Origin: Mesorhizobium sp. B2-4-15
GTDB taxonomy: Bacteria > Pseudomonadota > Alphaproteobacteria > Rhizobiales > Rhizobiaceae
Length of the DNA stretch: 64,000 bases
Direction of reading: 5' to 3'
NCBI RefSeq assembly: GCF_006658505.1
Contig: NZ_VFUZ01000024.1
Location: 22,465-86,464, forward strand
The notes beneath the pieces were generated by a model. That model ran no database searches. It was given only the letters and a program-made list of their open reading frames with translations, and was not told the DNA's origin. The translations under genes were made by a program, and so were the position numbers. Shown one piece after another: positions 44,439-52,943 of this stretch; the first letter of the stretch is position 1, and every line of letters begins with the position of its first letter.

Positions 44439-46205
44439 CTAGATGTCCAGCACGAGGCGCGCGGACTTCGCTCGCGACACGCAGGTCATGATCTTGGTCC
44501 CTGCCTTCCTCTCGGCGTCGTTGAGATAGACGTCCTGATGGTCGGGCTCGCCTTCGATCACCGCCGCCACGCAGGTGCCGCAGGCGCCCTGCTCGCAAGA
44601 TGACGGCACCTCGATGCCGTTCTCGCGCATGACCTGCATGATCGTCTTGCCGGCCGGTACTTGCAGCGTGACGCAGGACCGCGCCAAAGCGATCTCGAAG
44701 CTCGAGCTGTCGTCGATCTTGTTGGTGTTCTTGAAGTACTCGAAATGCACTGCCGTATCCGGCCAGCCTTGCTCGGCCGCGATCTTGCGCGCGGCTTCCA
44801 GCATCGGTCCGGGGCCGCAGATGTAGAGATGCATGCCGTTCCGGTAACCGCCGAGAACCTGTCGAAGCTCGGCGCCGGTCGCGTCCGGCGACAGCCCGAG
44901 ATGCGGCTTGAGCGCATCGCCGAGTTGCTTCAGCCGGTCGGCAAAAGCGAGATGCTCTTCGCCTTGGGCAAAATAGTGCAGCTCATGCGTCAGGTCCTGG
45001 TTCTTCAGCGCCTGCGCCATGGCGAGCAGCGGCGTGATGCCGATGCCGCCGGCGACGAAGATCGTCTTGATGGAGTCGCGGCGCAGCGGGAAGTTGTTGC
45101 GCGGCTCCGAAATCGCCAGCACATCGCCCTCGCGCACAGTCTCGTGCATGCATTTCGAACCGCCCTTCGAATCCCGTTCCAGCTTGACGCCGATGACGAA
45201 ACTGTCGGTCTCGCCGGGCCCATTGGTAATCGAATATTGGCGGACCTCGCCATTTGGCATGTGCACGTCGATATGCGCGCCGGGCTGGAAAGTGGGCAGA
45301 AGACCCTTGATCGGGCGAAGCTCGAAGCCCGCGATCCCATCAGCCGCCGGCCATTTCCTCGCCACCGTGACGCGCAGCGCCGCCTTGCGGCCATGCGTGG
45401 TCAGCTCCGGCATTTCGGCAAGCTCGGCCGACACCCTTTCATAGACCGGCTCGAGCGGCGCGGGCGCCGACGCGTTGGCCGCCTCGCGCTCCGCCTCGTC
45501 GCGCAGCTTCGACAGCCGTTCATTGTGGTGGCGCAGGATGGCGATGCGCACAGCCCCCTCGGCATCCTGGTCGAGCACGCCGCGGATGACCGAGCGGTTG
45601 GAATCAACCGGCTGAACAAAGAAGACACCATGCGTCCGCGCGTTGCCGTCGCGCGAAAGCAGCGCCACGGCAAAATCCTGAGCGGCCTCGACCAGGGTTT
45701 CGCCACCATCGCCATCGATCGCCCCATTCGGCTGAAAGCGGTAGGCCTTCAGCCGTTCGACGACCCGGTCGGCCGGCGCGTTGACCGGAATTCCACGCAA
45801 TGCAAGAAGCTTGCCCTCGGGGAGGCTGGCGATGACAGGCACTTCGCCGCGCGGCTCTTCGGACGACCAGACCAGGCCGTAGCGCTCGACGGCCGGAAAG
45901 GTGCGGTTGGTGATGGTGCGGGCCGGCGCGTCGGCCGGATGTGCGGGGATATAGGTGCAGCCGGCTGTGCGGTTCGAATAGCGCCAGCCGTGATATTGGC
46001 ACTTCAACTCGCGGCCGTCATTGATGCCGATCGACAACCTGACGCCGCGATGCAGGCAGCGGTTCTCCCAGATGTTGACGTAGCCGTCGTCGGCACGCCA
46101 GACGGCGAATTCCCGGCCGAGCAATTGGCCATGGAAAACATGGCGGTAGGGCAGGTCATGGGCGGCAGCGATCGGATGCCACTGGCTCTTGGCTACTTCC
46201 AGCAT
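44439..46205 (-). CDS. Rieske-containing oxygenase reductase (NdmD-like)
   Basis: The 588-residue redox protein has an unusual order of domains. A Rieske [2Fe-2S] domain comes first (C50-x-H52 and C69-x2-H72). The oxygenase catalytic domain that normally follows is missing. An FMN- and NAD(P)H-binding reductase comes next (RQYSITNG, FVAGGIGITPLLAMA, YICGPGPMLEAA), then a plant-type ferredoxin (C537, C542, C545, C575). Electrons would flow from NAD(P)H through FMN and ferredoxin to the Rieske centre, then to partner oxygenases lacking one. As I recall, NdmD shares this domain order and near-identical length. Confidence 0.88.
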   Translation of the reverse strand: MLEVAKSQWHPIAAAHDLPYRHVFHGQLLGREFAVWRADDGYVNIWENRCLHRGVRLSIGINDGRELKCQYHGWRYSNRTAGCTYIPAHPADAPARTITNRTFPAVERYGLVWSSEEPRGEVPVIASLPEGKLLALRGIPVNAPADRVVERLKAYRFQPNGAIDGDGGETLVEAAQDFAVALLSRDGNARTHGVFFVQPVDSNRSVIRGVLDQDAEGAVRIAILRHHNERLSKLRDEAEREAANASAPAPLEPVYERVSAELAEMPELTTHGRKAALRVTVARKWPAADGIAGFELRPIKGLLPTFQPGAHIDVHMPNGEVRQYSITNGPGETDSFVIGVKLERDSKGGSKCMHETVREGDVLAISEPRNNFPLRRDSIKTIFVAGGIGITPLLAMAQALKNQDLTHELHYFAQGEEHLAFADRLKQLGDALKPHLGLSPDATGAELRQVLGGYRNGMHLYICGPGPMLEAARKIAAEQGWPDTAVHFEYFKNTNKIDDSSSFEIALARSCVTLQVPAGKTIMQVMRENGIEVPSSCEQGACGTCVAAVIEGEPDHQDVYLNDAERKAGTKIMTCVSRAKSARLVLDI

Positions 46206-46229
46206 TCGTCGTCTCCAAAAAATGTCTTG

Positions 46230-47120
46230 TCAGGCCGCGGCCGGAATGACCCCGTAGGTCACGCCCTTCTGGCTGAGCCAGCGCCGGTATGCGATCGCGG
46301 ACTTGTCGGCACGGATCGGAGTTTCGGCGCGCGGATCGAGCGGTAGGCGTTTCGGCACCTGGTTCTCGAGGATCGGCTTGTCCTGGCCGAAGATCGTCTG
46401 CTGGAAGCGCTTGATCACCTTGTCTTCATTATCCTCGTCGAGCACGCAAAGCAGCATGTGCGCACGTACATGCTCCTGATCGACCGGCTGCAGGAAGATG
46501 GCGATCACGTCGCGCCGGGCCTCGTCGACCGGGCTCGATTTGTAGAGCACCGAGCAATAGGGGTGCGGCACGCGATAGACGTAATCCACGTCGGCGCCAC
46601 CATCGGAAGCAGTCGAAGCCATCGGCTGGAAGAAGCGGCAACGGGTAGCCAGGATCTCGTCACGATCCACCGAAATCTCGACATCGTATTCCTTCACTTC
46701 GGTATGCGGTTCGACGCCGAGAATGTCGGTGTGCACATAGGGAAAGTGGCCCATGTCGAGAAAATTTTCGATGGCGCGAGGCGCCGAGACATTGACGCCA
46801 AAGGTTGCCGCGTTGAGCTTGCGGCGATCCGGCTCGCCATATTCGGGGATCGGGAACAGATCGGCTGGCGGCGACCCAAGCGAGGTCCAGACGTAGCCAT
46901 AGGCGCTCCTTGCCGGAAGCCTGTCGACGCTCGGAACCTGATCGGCCCAACGCAGATCCGGCCGCGAGCGCCAGACAACGGGCTCTCCATTCGCCTCGAC
47001 TGCGAAACCGAGGCGTTCCTCAAGCAAAACTGTTTCCTGGATAACCCCGGGGGCGGCCTCGGCGATCGCACCGACAGGATGCCAGAGATTGAGAATCACA
47101 GGATCGGAGCATTTTGTCAT
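46230..47120 (-). CDS. Rieske-less oxygenase catalytic subunit A (NdmC-like)
   Basis: The 296-residue protein keeps the mononuclear iron site of Rieske-type oxygenases, ENFLDMGHFPYVH (D122, H125, H130 from this start), but the N-terminal part passes from WHPVG through LGFAVEANGEPVVWR to YGYVWTSL without any CxH/CxxH cluster ligands. It therefore needs an external Rieske donor. ATG 47120 has AAAGG upstream and is preferred over ATG 47153. It is a tandem paralogue of the next gene; the C-terminal halves share a near-identical block (PILENQVPKRLPLDPRAET). Probable N-demethylase. Confidence 0.85.
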   Translation of the reverse strand: MTKCSDPVILNLWHPVGAIAEAAPGVIQETVLLEERLGFAVEANGEPVVWRSRPDLRWADQVPSVDRLPARSAYGYVWTSLGSPPADLFPIPEYGEPDRRKLNAATFGVNVSAPRAIENFLDMGHFPYVHTDILGVEPHTEVKEYDVEISVDRDEILATRCRFFQPMASTASDGGADVDYVYRVPHPYCSVLYKSSPVDEARRDVIAIFLQPVDQEHVRAHMLLCVLDEDNEDKVIKRFQQTIFGQDKPILENQVPKRLPLDPRAETPIRADKSAIAYRRWLSQKGVTYGVIPAAA

Positions 47121-47152
47121 CGTGTTACCTTTGAATGCCGTTTTGGACGTCA

Positions 47153-48010
47153 TCAGGATTGTGCCGGTATGGCGCCATAAGTGACGGCCCGATCGCGCAG
47201 CCAGCGCCGGTATGAAACCGAGACGGCATCTGCTCGGATCGGCGTTTCGGCGCGCGGATCAAGCGGCAGGCGCTTGGGTACCTGGTTTTCCAGGATCGGC
47301 TTGTCCTGGGCGAAGATGAGCTGCATGAAGCTACGCACCGTTGCCGCCGCCATGCCTTCCTTGAGATAGCAAAGATAGGGATGGGCGATGCAGTTCTCCT
47401 CGTCGACCGGCTGCACGAACAGAGTGATCACATCGAGCCGGTCCTTCTGGATCGGATTGCTCTTGTAAAGCGCCACCGTATAGGGCCGGATCACCTTGTA
47501 GATGTAGTCGACGACAAATCCTTCCTTGGCGGTCGGCGAGGCGATGGGCTGATAGAATTTGCATTCGGTCGCCAGCACCTCGTCCTGGGCGGTGATTTCC
47601 ACCTTGTAGGGAGCCACTTCCGTATGCGGCTCTTCGCCAAGCCAGCCGGTGTGGATGAATGGGAAATGGCCCATGTCGAGAAAATTCTCGACGGCCCGAA
47701 GGCCGGACACCTTGACCGCGATCGACCCGCCACTGACGAGATGGCGGTCGGCCTCGTTGGCCTCGGGAATGTAGATGATGTCGCGCCAGGGCTTGTCGAG
47801 ACATGCCCAGATGAAGCCGTAGCGCTCAGCGCTCCTCAGCGCGGCGCCGGTATCGGTGCGCACGACATCAGTCCTGTCGCGACGCCTGCGCACCACGAGG
47901 TCGGCCCCCAGCAGACGTGTCGGAAATGGCGTATCCGGACTGAGCGATTCCTGGTCGGCGACAACATGCCAGTCGTTCAGAAGCTCGCGATCGACGCAGC
48001 GGGTTGCCAT
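47153..48010 (-). CDS. Rieske-less oxygenase catalytic subunit B (NdmC-like)
   Basis: The 285-residue protein has the iron site ENFLDMGHFPFIH (D112, H115, H120). The start resembles the run-up of a Rieske domain (LLNDWHVVADQESLSP, RLLGADLVV), but the segment that should hold the four cluster ligands is deleted, and RTDTGAALRSAERYGFIWACL follows at once. ATG 48010 has GGGAGGG 6 bases upstream; the in-frame TTG at 48025 is less likely. It heads the five-gene run oxygenase B, oxygenase A, reductase, GST, frmA and is divergent from a GntR-transporter operon. Confidence 0.85.
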   Translation of the reverse strand: MATRCVDRELLNDWHVVADQESLSPDTPFPTRLLGADLVVRRRRDRTDVVRTDTGAALRSAERYGFIWACLDKPWRDIIYIPEANEADRHLVSGGSIAVKVSGLRAVENFLDMGHFPFIHTGWLGEEPHTEVAPYKVEITAQDEVLATECKFYQPIASPTAKEGFVVDYIYKVIRPYTVALYKSNPIQKDRLDVITLFVQPVDEENCIAHPYLCYLKEGMAAATVRSFMQLIFAQDKPILENQVPKRLPLDPRAETPIRADAVSVSYRRWLRDRAVTYGAIPAQS

Positions 48011-48102
48011 CGGCTTCCCTCCCAACTCGGCTAGCCCTTCACCATGAACCTAGCCCGGCGTTTCGAGATCACGAAACCATAAGATTGGATATCAATCAAT
48101 AA

Positions 48103-48178
48103 TTTTTTGTCGGCCAAATTCGTTTTTTGTGTTGACAGAATTCGGTGATTGACTTCCGATACATGAAATTCTGAATTC
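48103..48178. promoter_or_regulatory. AT-rich divergent control region with direct repeats
   Basis: The 173-bp region between the oxygenase and GntR genes is much richer in A+T than its surroundings. TTTTTTGT occurs at 48103-48110 and 48123-48130, exactly 20 bp apart. GAATTCGG occurs at 48138-48145 and 48173-48180, 35 bp apart. TTGACA at 48132-48137 is a candidate -35 element for the GntR operon; no convincing -10 is seen. These repeats are candidate GntR operators. Confidence 0.45.
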
Positions 48179-48183
48179 GGGAT

Positions 48184-49098
48184 ATGTCGCATCCCAACGA
48201 GGCACGTCGTCACCACGGAGAGCCTGCTGATCATGCCCTCGAAATGGCGGAGAGCCACGCCTTGACCAGCCGTTCCCAGACGATCGCGGATACACTGACA
48301 CGCGCCATCATCGATCACCGTCTGGTTCCGGGATGCAAGCTCGGCGAGCGCGAACTTGCGGAAATATTCGACGTCAGCCGCATCGTGGTGCGCCAGGCTT
48401 TGATACGGCTTGCCGACGATGGACTGGCCCAGATCGAGCGCAATCGTGGCGCCTTCGTCGCCAAGCCGAGCATGCAGGAGGCGATGGAAATCTACGACGC
48501 CCTGACGCTTGTCGAACAGGGCGTGGCCGCCCAGCTCAGCGACCGCCTTGGTCCGGCCGGTTGGGCGGAATTGCGCCAGCATGTCGAACGTCAGCGCCAG
48601 GCGGTTGCCGCCGGCAACGATGCGTTGGCGGATGTGCTCGGGCAGGAATTCCACACCGTTTTCGTGCGTCTCAGCCGCAACAAGGTGATGCAGGAAATCC
48701 ATGCGCAGCTCGTGCGCCGCACGACGCTGCTGCGCTCGCTCATCACCGCGGATTTCGACTATTGCAATCTGCTCGACGACCATTCGCGGGTGGTCGACCT
48801 CTTGGAAAAGGGCCGCCTGAAACAGGCCATGGACCTGATCGACACGCATCACCGCACGGTGGTGCGCGGCTACATCATGGACCGTGAAGTCTTTGCGGAA
48901 ATGACGCCGGCCGAGGCGCTGGCACCTTACCTTGACGGCAAGGCCGACGGTGCAACCCTGGTGCCATCGAGGAAGCCGGCAAGGACATCCGGAAATGGCG
49001 ACAGCGCGGGGCACGTGCACGTCCATCTCCCCAAAACAGACCGGGCATCGACAAGCCGGGCATCAACCAAAAAAACCAACAGAGGGTTACCAACATGA
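48184..49098 (+). CDS. GntR family (FCD) transcriptional regulator
   Basis: The 304-residue regulator has a GntR winged helix (LGERELAEIFDVSRIVVRQAL) and an FCD ligand-binding domain (EFHTVFVRLSRN, with histidines typical of metal- or acid-binding FCD proteins). The C-terminal tail beyond about residue 255 is basic and low-complexity. Its TGA overlaps the ATG of the BMP-binding protein, so it is the first gene of the transporter operon, and it is divergent from the demethylase operon. It likely senses the transported compound or a product. The Shine-Dalgarno is weak. Confidence 0.88.
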   Translation: MSHPNEARRHHGEPADHALEMAESHALTSRSQTIADTLTRAIIDHRLVPGCKLGERELAEIFDVSRIVVRQALIRLADDGLAQIERNRGAFVAKPSMQEAMEIYDALTLVEQGVAAQLSDRLGPAGWAELRQHVERQRQAVAAGNDALADVLGQEFHTVFVRLSRNKVMQEIHAQLVRRTTLLRSLITADFDYCNLLDDHSRVVDLLEKGRLKQAMDLIDTHHRTVVRGYIMDREVFAEMTPAEALAPYLDGKADGATLVPSRKPARTSGNGDSAGHVHVHLPKTDRASTSRASTKKTNRGLPT

Positions 49099-50189
49099 AC
49101 AACCTGACAAGACGCGGATTCCTCAAATACAGCGGCGCGATCGGCGCCGCGCTCGGCGCCGGAGGACTGAGCACCATCGCGCGGGCCCAGGAGGTGCTCA
49201 AGATCGGCGTCGTCTATGTCTCGCCGGTCGCGGAGATCGGCTGGACCAAGCAGCACAGTCTTGGCGTCGACGCGATCAAGTCGCAATTCGGCGACAAGGT
49301 CGCCCTGACCGTCATCGACAACATCTTCATGCCACAGGACGCGGAGCGCATCTTCCGCGAGCTCGCCAGCGCCGGCAACCAACTGATCTTCGGCACCAGC
49401 TTCTCGCACGGCACGCCGATGCAGAAGGTGGCGCCGCGCTTCCCCAAGATCGCCTTCGAACATTGCTCGGGCATCGTCCATCTCGCCAATCTCGGAACCT
49501 TCGAGGCCAAGTACTACGAAGGCACTTTCGTCGCCGGAGCGGCGGGCGGCTACATGTCGAAATCGGGCAAGATCGGCTTCATCGGCGGCTTTCCGATCCC
49601 CGATATCGTCGGCCCCGCCAATGCGCTGCTGCTCGGCGCGCAAAGCGTCAACCCGAACGCCACCTGCAACGCCATTTTCCTCAATTCCTGGTTCGATCCG
49701 GGCAAGGAGAAGGAAGCGGCCAAGACGCTGCTTTCACAAGGCTGCGACGTCATCTGTTCGATGACCGATACCGCGACCGGCGTCCAGGTTGCCGGCGAAG
49801 GCGGCGCCTGGTCGATCGGCTATGCCAGCGACATGGCCAAGTTCGGCTCGGGCAAGCAGCTGACCTCCTTCGTGCTGGACTGGACCAGCGACTATGTTGG
49901 TGCCGCCAAGGCTGTCGCCGCCGGCAGCTGGAAGCCGGAAGTGCGTTGGGACGGACTGGCAGCCGGCGTCGTGAAGATGGCCCCCTATAATGACGGCATG
50001 CCAGCCGACACCAAGGCCAAGCTCAAGCAGCTCGAGGCCGACATCGGCAGCGGCAAGGTGCACCCTTATGCCGGCGAGTTGAAGGACCAGGACGGCAAGG
50101 TCAAGGTCGCGGCGGGATCGGTTTTGACCGACGACGGCATTCGCGGCATGAACTGGTTCGTCAAGGGGATGATCGGCAAGCTGAGCTGA
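49095..50189 (+). CDS. BMP-family ABC transporter substrate-binding protein
   Basis: The 364-residue periplasmic protein belongs to the BMP/PnrA group, whose characterised members bind purine nucleosides and related bases. It carries a twin-arginine-like signal (TRRGFLK, then a hydrophobic stretch ending ARAQ). Family segments include VVYVSPVAEIGWT, FGTSFSHG, FPIPDIVGPANALLLGAQ and DTATGVQVAGEGGAWSIGY. It starts inside the GntR stop and is followed by a strong stem-loop. The family's purine preference supports a methylpurine or nucleoside substrate. Confidence 0.88.
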   Translation: MNNLTRRGFLKYSGAIGAALGAGGLSTIARAQEVLKIGVVYVSPVAEIGWTKQHSLGVDAIKSQFGDKVALTVIDNIFMPQDAERIFRELASAGNQLIFGTSFSHGTPMQKVAPRFPKIAFEHCSGIVHLANLGTFEAKYYEGTFVAGAAGGYMSKSGKIGFIGGFPIPDIVGPANALLLGAQSVNPNATCNAIFLNSWFDPGKEKEAAKTLLSQGCDVICSMTDTATGVQVAGEGGAWSIGYASDMAKFGSGKQLTSFVLDWTSDYVGAAKAVAAGSWKPEVRWDGLAAGVVKMAPYNDGMPADTKAKLKQLEADIGSGKVHPYAGELKDQDGKVKVAAGSVLTDDGIRGMNWFVKGMIGKLS

Positions 50190-50206
50190 TCGCCATCGCA
50201 GAGCCG

Positions 50207-50238
50207 GGAGACGCCGAAGCCTGACTTTCGGCGTCTCC
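50207..50238 (+). terminator. Intercistronic stem-loop after the BMP gene
   Basis: GGAGACGCCGAA and TTCGGCGTCTCC form a perfect 12-bp stem around an 8-base loop, 17 bases after the stop codon. Such structures after binding-protein genes commonly protect the upstream mRNA and reduce read-through, giving more binding protein than ATPase and permeases. The bases that follow (TTGCC) are not a full terminator. Confidence 0.65.
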
Positions 50239-50286
50239 TTGCCTGGTTCCCGTCCAACCTTGCTTCACGCCACGGCAGGACCCGCC

Positions 50287-51834
50287 ATGCATCCGCGACT
50301 AGAATTGCGCAACATCTGCAAGCGCTATCCGGGCGTCATCGCCAACGACGACGTCTCGCTGTCGATCCAGCCCGGCGAGATCCACGCCGTGCTCGGCGAG
50401 AATGGTGCCGGCAAATCGACGCTGATGAAAATCATCTATGGCGCGGCACAAGCCGATTCCGGCGAGATTTTTTGCGACGGCAATCCGATCGCGGCGCACA
50501 ATCCAGCGATGTCGCGCTCGCTCGGCATCGAAATGGTCTACCAGCACTTCGCGCTGTTCGAATCCGTCTCGGTGGTCGAAAACATAGCGCTCTCGACAAG
50601 CAGCGCCTTTCACTTGCCCTCGCTTGCCGACAAGATCCGTGAGCTTTCGCTTCGTTATGGCATGCCGATCGACCCGCACCGCCAGGTGCACGATCTCTCG
50701 GTTGGCGAGCGCCAGCGTGTCGAAATCGTGCGTTGCCTGCTGCAGGCGCCGAAGCTTCTGATCCTCGACGAGCCGACATCCGTGCTGACGCCGCAGGCCG
50801 TGGTCAAGCTGTTCGAGACGCTTCGGCAGCTCGCGGCCGAGGGGTGCAGCATCGTCTATATCAGCCACAAGCTCGACGAGGTGCAGGAGCTCTGCGACTC
50901 CGCCACGGTGCTGCGGAACGGCAAGGTCACCGGCACCGCTCGTCCGAAGGAAACGACATCGCTCGAGCTCGCCCGCATGATGGTCGGCTCGAAGCTGCCG
51001 GAAATGCATGTCAGCCCCTCTGTCCCAACCGAGAAGCCGGTGCTGGAAGTCAGGAACCTGTCGGCGAAAGCAAGGGACCATTTCGGCGTTGACCTGGAGG
51101 ACGTGTCCTTCGCCGTGCATGGCGGCGAGATCGTCGGCCTGGCGGGGGTCTCGGGGAATGGCCAGGCCGAGCTGATCGCCCTGCTCAGCGGCGAACGCAC
51201 GCATGAGCAAAGCGATGCGATCAGGATTGGCGGCACGGCTGCCGCCCGCCTGCGTCCCGACGAACGCCGCAAGCTCGGTCTCGCCTTCGTTCCGGAGGAG
51301 CGGCTCGGGCGGGGTGCGGTGCCATCGCACACATTATGGGAAAACACGGTGCTGACCGCACATCGCTTCGGCACCGTCCGCAACGGATTGGTCAACCGGC
51401 GCAAGGCCAGTGGTTTCGCCGCAGGCATCATCGACAGGTTCAAGGTCAAGGCCAGCGGCCCGGGAGCGACCGCGCAGAGCCTGTCCGGCGGCAATCTGCA
51501 GAAATTCATTGTCGGACGCGAGATCGCACTGGCGCCGAAACTTCTCATTGTTTCGCAACCGACCTGGGGTGTCGACGTCGGTGCAAGCGCCTTCATCCGC
51601 CAGACCATCCTCGACCTCAGCCGCGCCGGCGCGGCGGTACTCGTCGTGTCGGAGGAACTTGATGAGCTGTTCGAGATTTGCGACCGGCTTCTGGTCATCT
51701 GCCAAGGACGGGTTTCACCACCGCTGATGCGCAAGACGACCGATCGCGAGGAGATCGGACTGCTGATGACCGGCAGAACGATGAGCAAGGACACGATGGC
51801 AAGTGGGAGTGGCGACGTTGCGCTTCAGGATTGA
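50287..51834 (+). CDS. BMP-system ABC transporter ATPase with two nucleotide-binding domains
   Basis: The 515-residue ATPase of the RbsA/YufO type has two tandem domains. The first has GENGAGKST, LSVGERQRVEIVRCL and ILDEPTSVL. The second is degenerate at Walker A (GVSGNGQAEL) but keeps LSGGNLQKFIVGREI. One active site is normal for this group. AGGA lies 6 bases before ATG 50287, and the open frame upstream is unconserved. It powers the two permeases that follow. Confidence 0.9.
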   Translation: MHPRLELRNICKRYPGVIANDDVSLSIQPGEIHAVLGENGAGKSTLMKIIYGAAQADSGEIFCDGNPIAAHNPAMSRSLGIEMVYQHFALFESVSVVENIALSTSSAFHLPSLADKIRELSLRYGMPIDPHRQVHDLSVGERQRVEIVRCLLQAPKLLILDEPTSVLTPQAVVKLFETLRQLAAEGCSIVYISHKLDEVQELCDSATVLRNGKVTGTARPKETTSLELARMMVGSKLPEMHVSPSVPTEKPVLEVRNLSAKARDHFGVDLEDVSFAVHGGEIVGLAGVSGNGQAELIALLSGERTHEQSDAIRIGGTAAARLRPDERRKLGLAFVPEERLGRGAVPSHTLWENTVLTAHRFGTVRNGLVNRRKASGFAAGIIDRFKVKASGPGATAQSLSGGNLQKFIVGREIALAPKLLIVSQPTWGVDVGASAFIRQTILDLSRAGAAVLVVSEELDELFEICDRLLVICQGRVSPPLMRKTTDREEIGLLMTGRTMSKDTMASGSGDVALQD

Positions 51835-52912
51835 ACAAAGACCCGAGCCTTCCGCACCGATGCGCATCGCCGCGCCGGTTGTGGCGGCGATTTTGACACT
51901 GGCCGTGGGCTCGATCTTTTTCGCTTCCCTCGGGCACGATCCGCTGCCGACACTCTATGCCTTCTTCGTCGAGCCGCTGAACTCCATGAACGGACTGTCG
52001 GAGTGGCTGCTCAAGGCCTCGCCGCTGATCCTGATTGCTTGCGGGCTGGCGGTCGGCTTCCGCGCCAACGTCTGGAACATCGGCGCCGAAGGCCAGTTCA
52101 CCATGGGCGCGGTTGCCGCCAGCGGCGTCGGACTGTTCTGGCCGAACCCGGAGAGCGCGCTGCTATTGCCGCTGATGTTCGTCGCCGGCATGGGCGCCGG
52201 AATGGCATGGGCAGCGATCCCCGCCTTCCTGCGTGCCCGCATGAACACCAACGAGATCCTGGTCACGCTGATGATGACCTATATCGCGACGCTGTTCCTG
52301 TCCTACCTCGTGCATGGACCGTGGCGCGACCCGGCCGGCTTCAATTACCCGCAAACCGCGCTGCTGCCGGCGGCGGCGATGTTCGGACCCTTCGATCCGG
52401 CCTATCGGCTCAATCCTTCGATCTTCATCACCATCGTGGCTGTGTTCCTGATGTGGCTGTTCACGGACCGCAGTTTCCTCGGCTATAAGATGTCGGTCAG
52501 CGGCGCGGCCCCCCTTGCCGCGCGCTATGCCGGCTTTCGCGAATCGGCCGCGGTCTGGATCGGCCTTCTGGCGGGTGGTGCCGCGGCCGGCGTCGCCGGC
52601 ATGGCGGAAGCCGCCGGACCGCTCGGTCAGCTCTCACCGCAGATTTCGCCGGGCTACGGATTTGCCGCCATCATCGTCGCCTTCATCGGGCGGTTGAACG
52701 CCTTCGGCATAGTGTTGGGCGGGCTGTTGATGTCGCTGCTTTTCCTGGGGGGCGAAGGCGTGCAGATGACGCTTGGCCTGCCCTCGGCGCTGACGCGCAT
52801 TTTTCAAGGCATCCTGCTGTTCTTCCTGCTCGCCGCCGATTTCTTCATTTTCTACCGCGTTCGCCTGGTACGGCCGGCCCGAGATGCGCATGCACTCGAG
52901 ACGGCACGATGA
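51818..52912 (+). CDS. BMP-system ABC transporter permease 1
   Basis: The 364-residue membrane protein (YufP-like, about 9 helices) contains NVWNIGAEGQFTMGAV and NTNEILVTLMMTYIA, both typical of nucleoside/purine-type permeases. TTG at 51818 is proposed because GGGAG lies 10 bases upstream and the resulting start (RFRIEQRPEPSA) resembles the family's; a GTG at 51803 would add five residues. The gene overlaps the ATPase by 17 bases. Confidence 0.88.
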   Translation: MRFRIEQRPEPSAPMRIAAPVVAAILTLAVGSIFFASLGHDPLPTLYAFFVEPLNSMNGLSEWLLKASPLILIACGLAVGFRANVWNIGAEGQFTMGAVAASGVGLFWPNPESALLLPLMFVAGMGAGMAWAAIPAFLRARMNTNEILVTLMMTYIATLFLSYLVHGPWRDPAGFNYPQTALLPAAAMFGPFDPAYRLNPSIFITIVAVFLMWLFTDRSFLGYKMSVSGAAPLAARYAGFRESAAVWIGLLAGGAAAGVAGMAEAAGPLGQLSPQISPGYGFAAIIVAFIGRLNAFGIVLGGLLMSLLFLGGEGVQMTLGLPSALTRIFQGILLFFLLAADFFIFYRVRLVRPARDAHALETAR

Positions 52913-52943
52913 GTGAATTTCGGTTTGCGCAGGAGACAGCCTG

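Noticed and set aside
48085..48100. FNR-like box in the AT-rich region before the GntR gene
   Set aside because: The sequence GATTGGATATCAATCA does not keep TTGAT-N4-ATCAA spacing.
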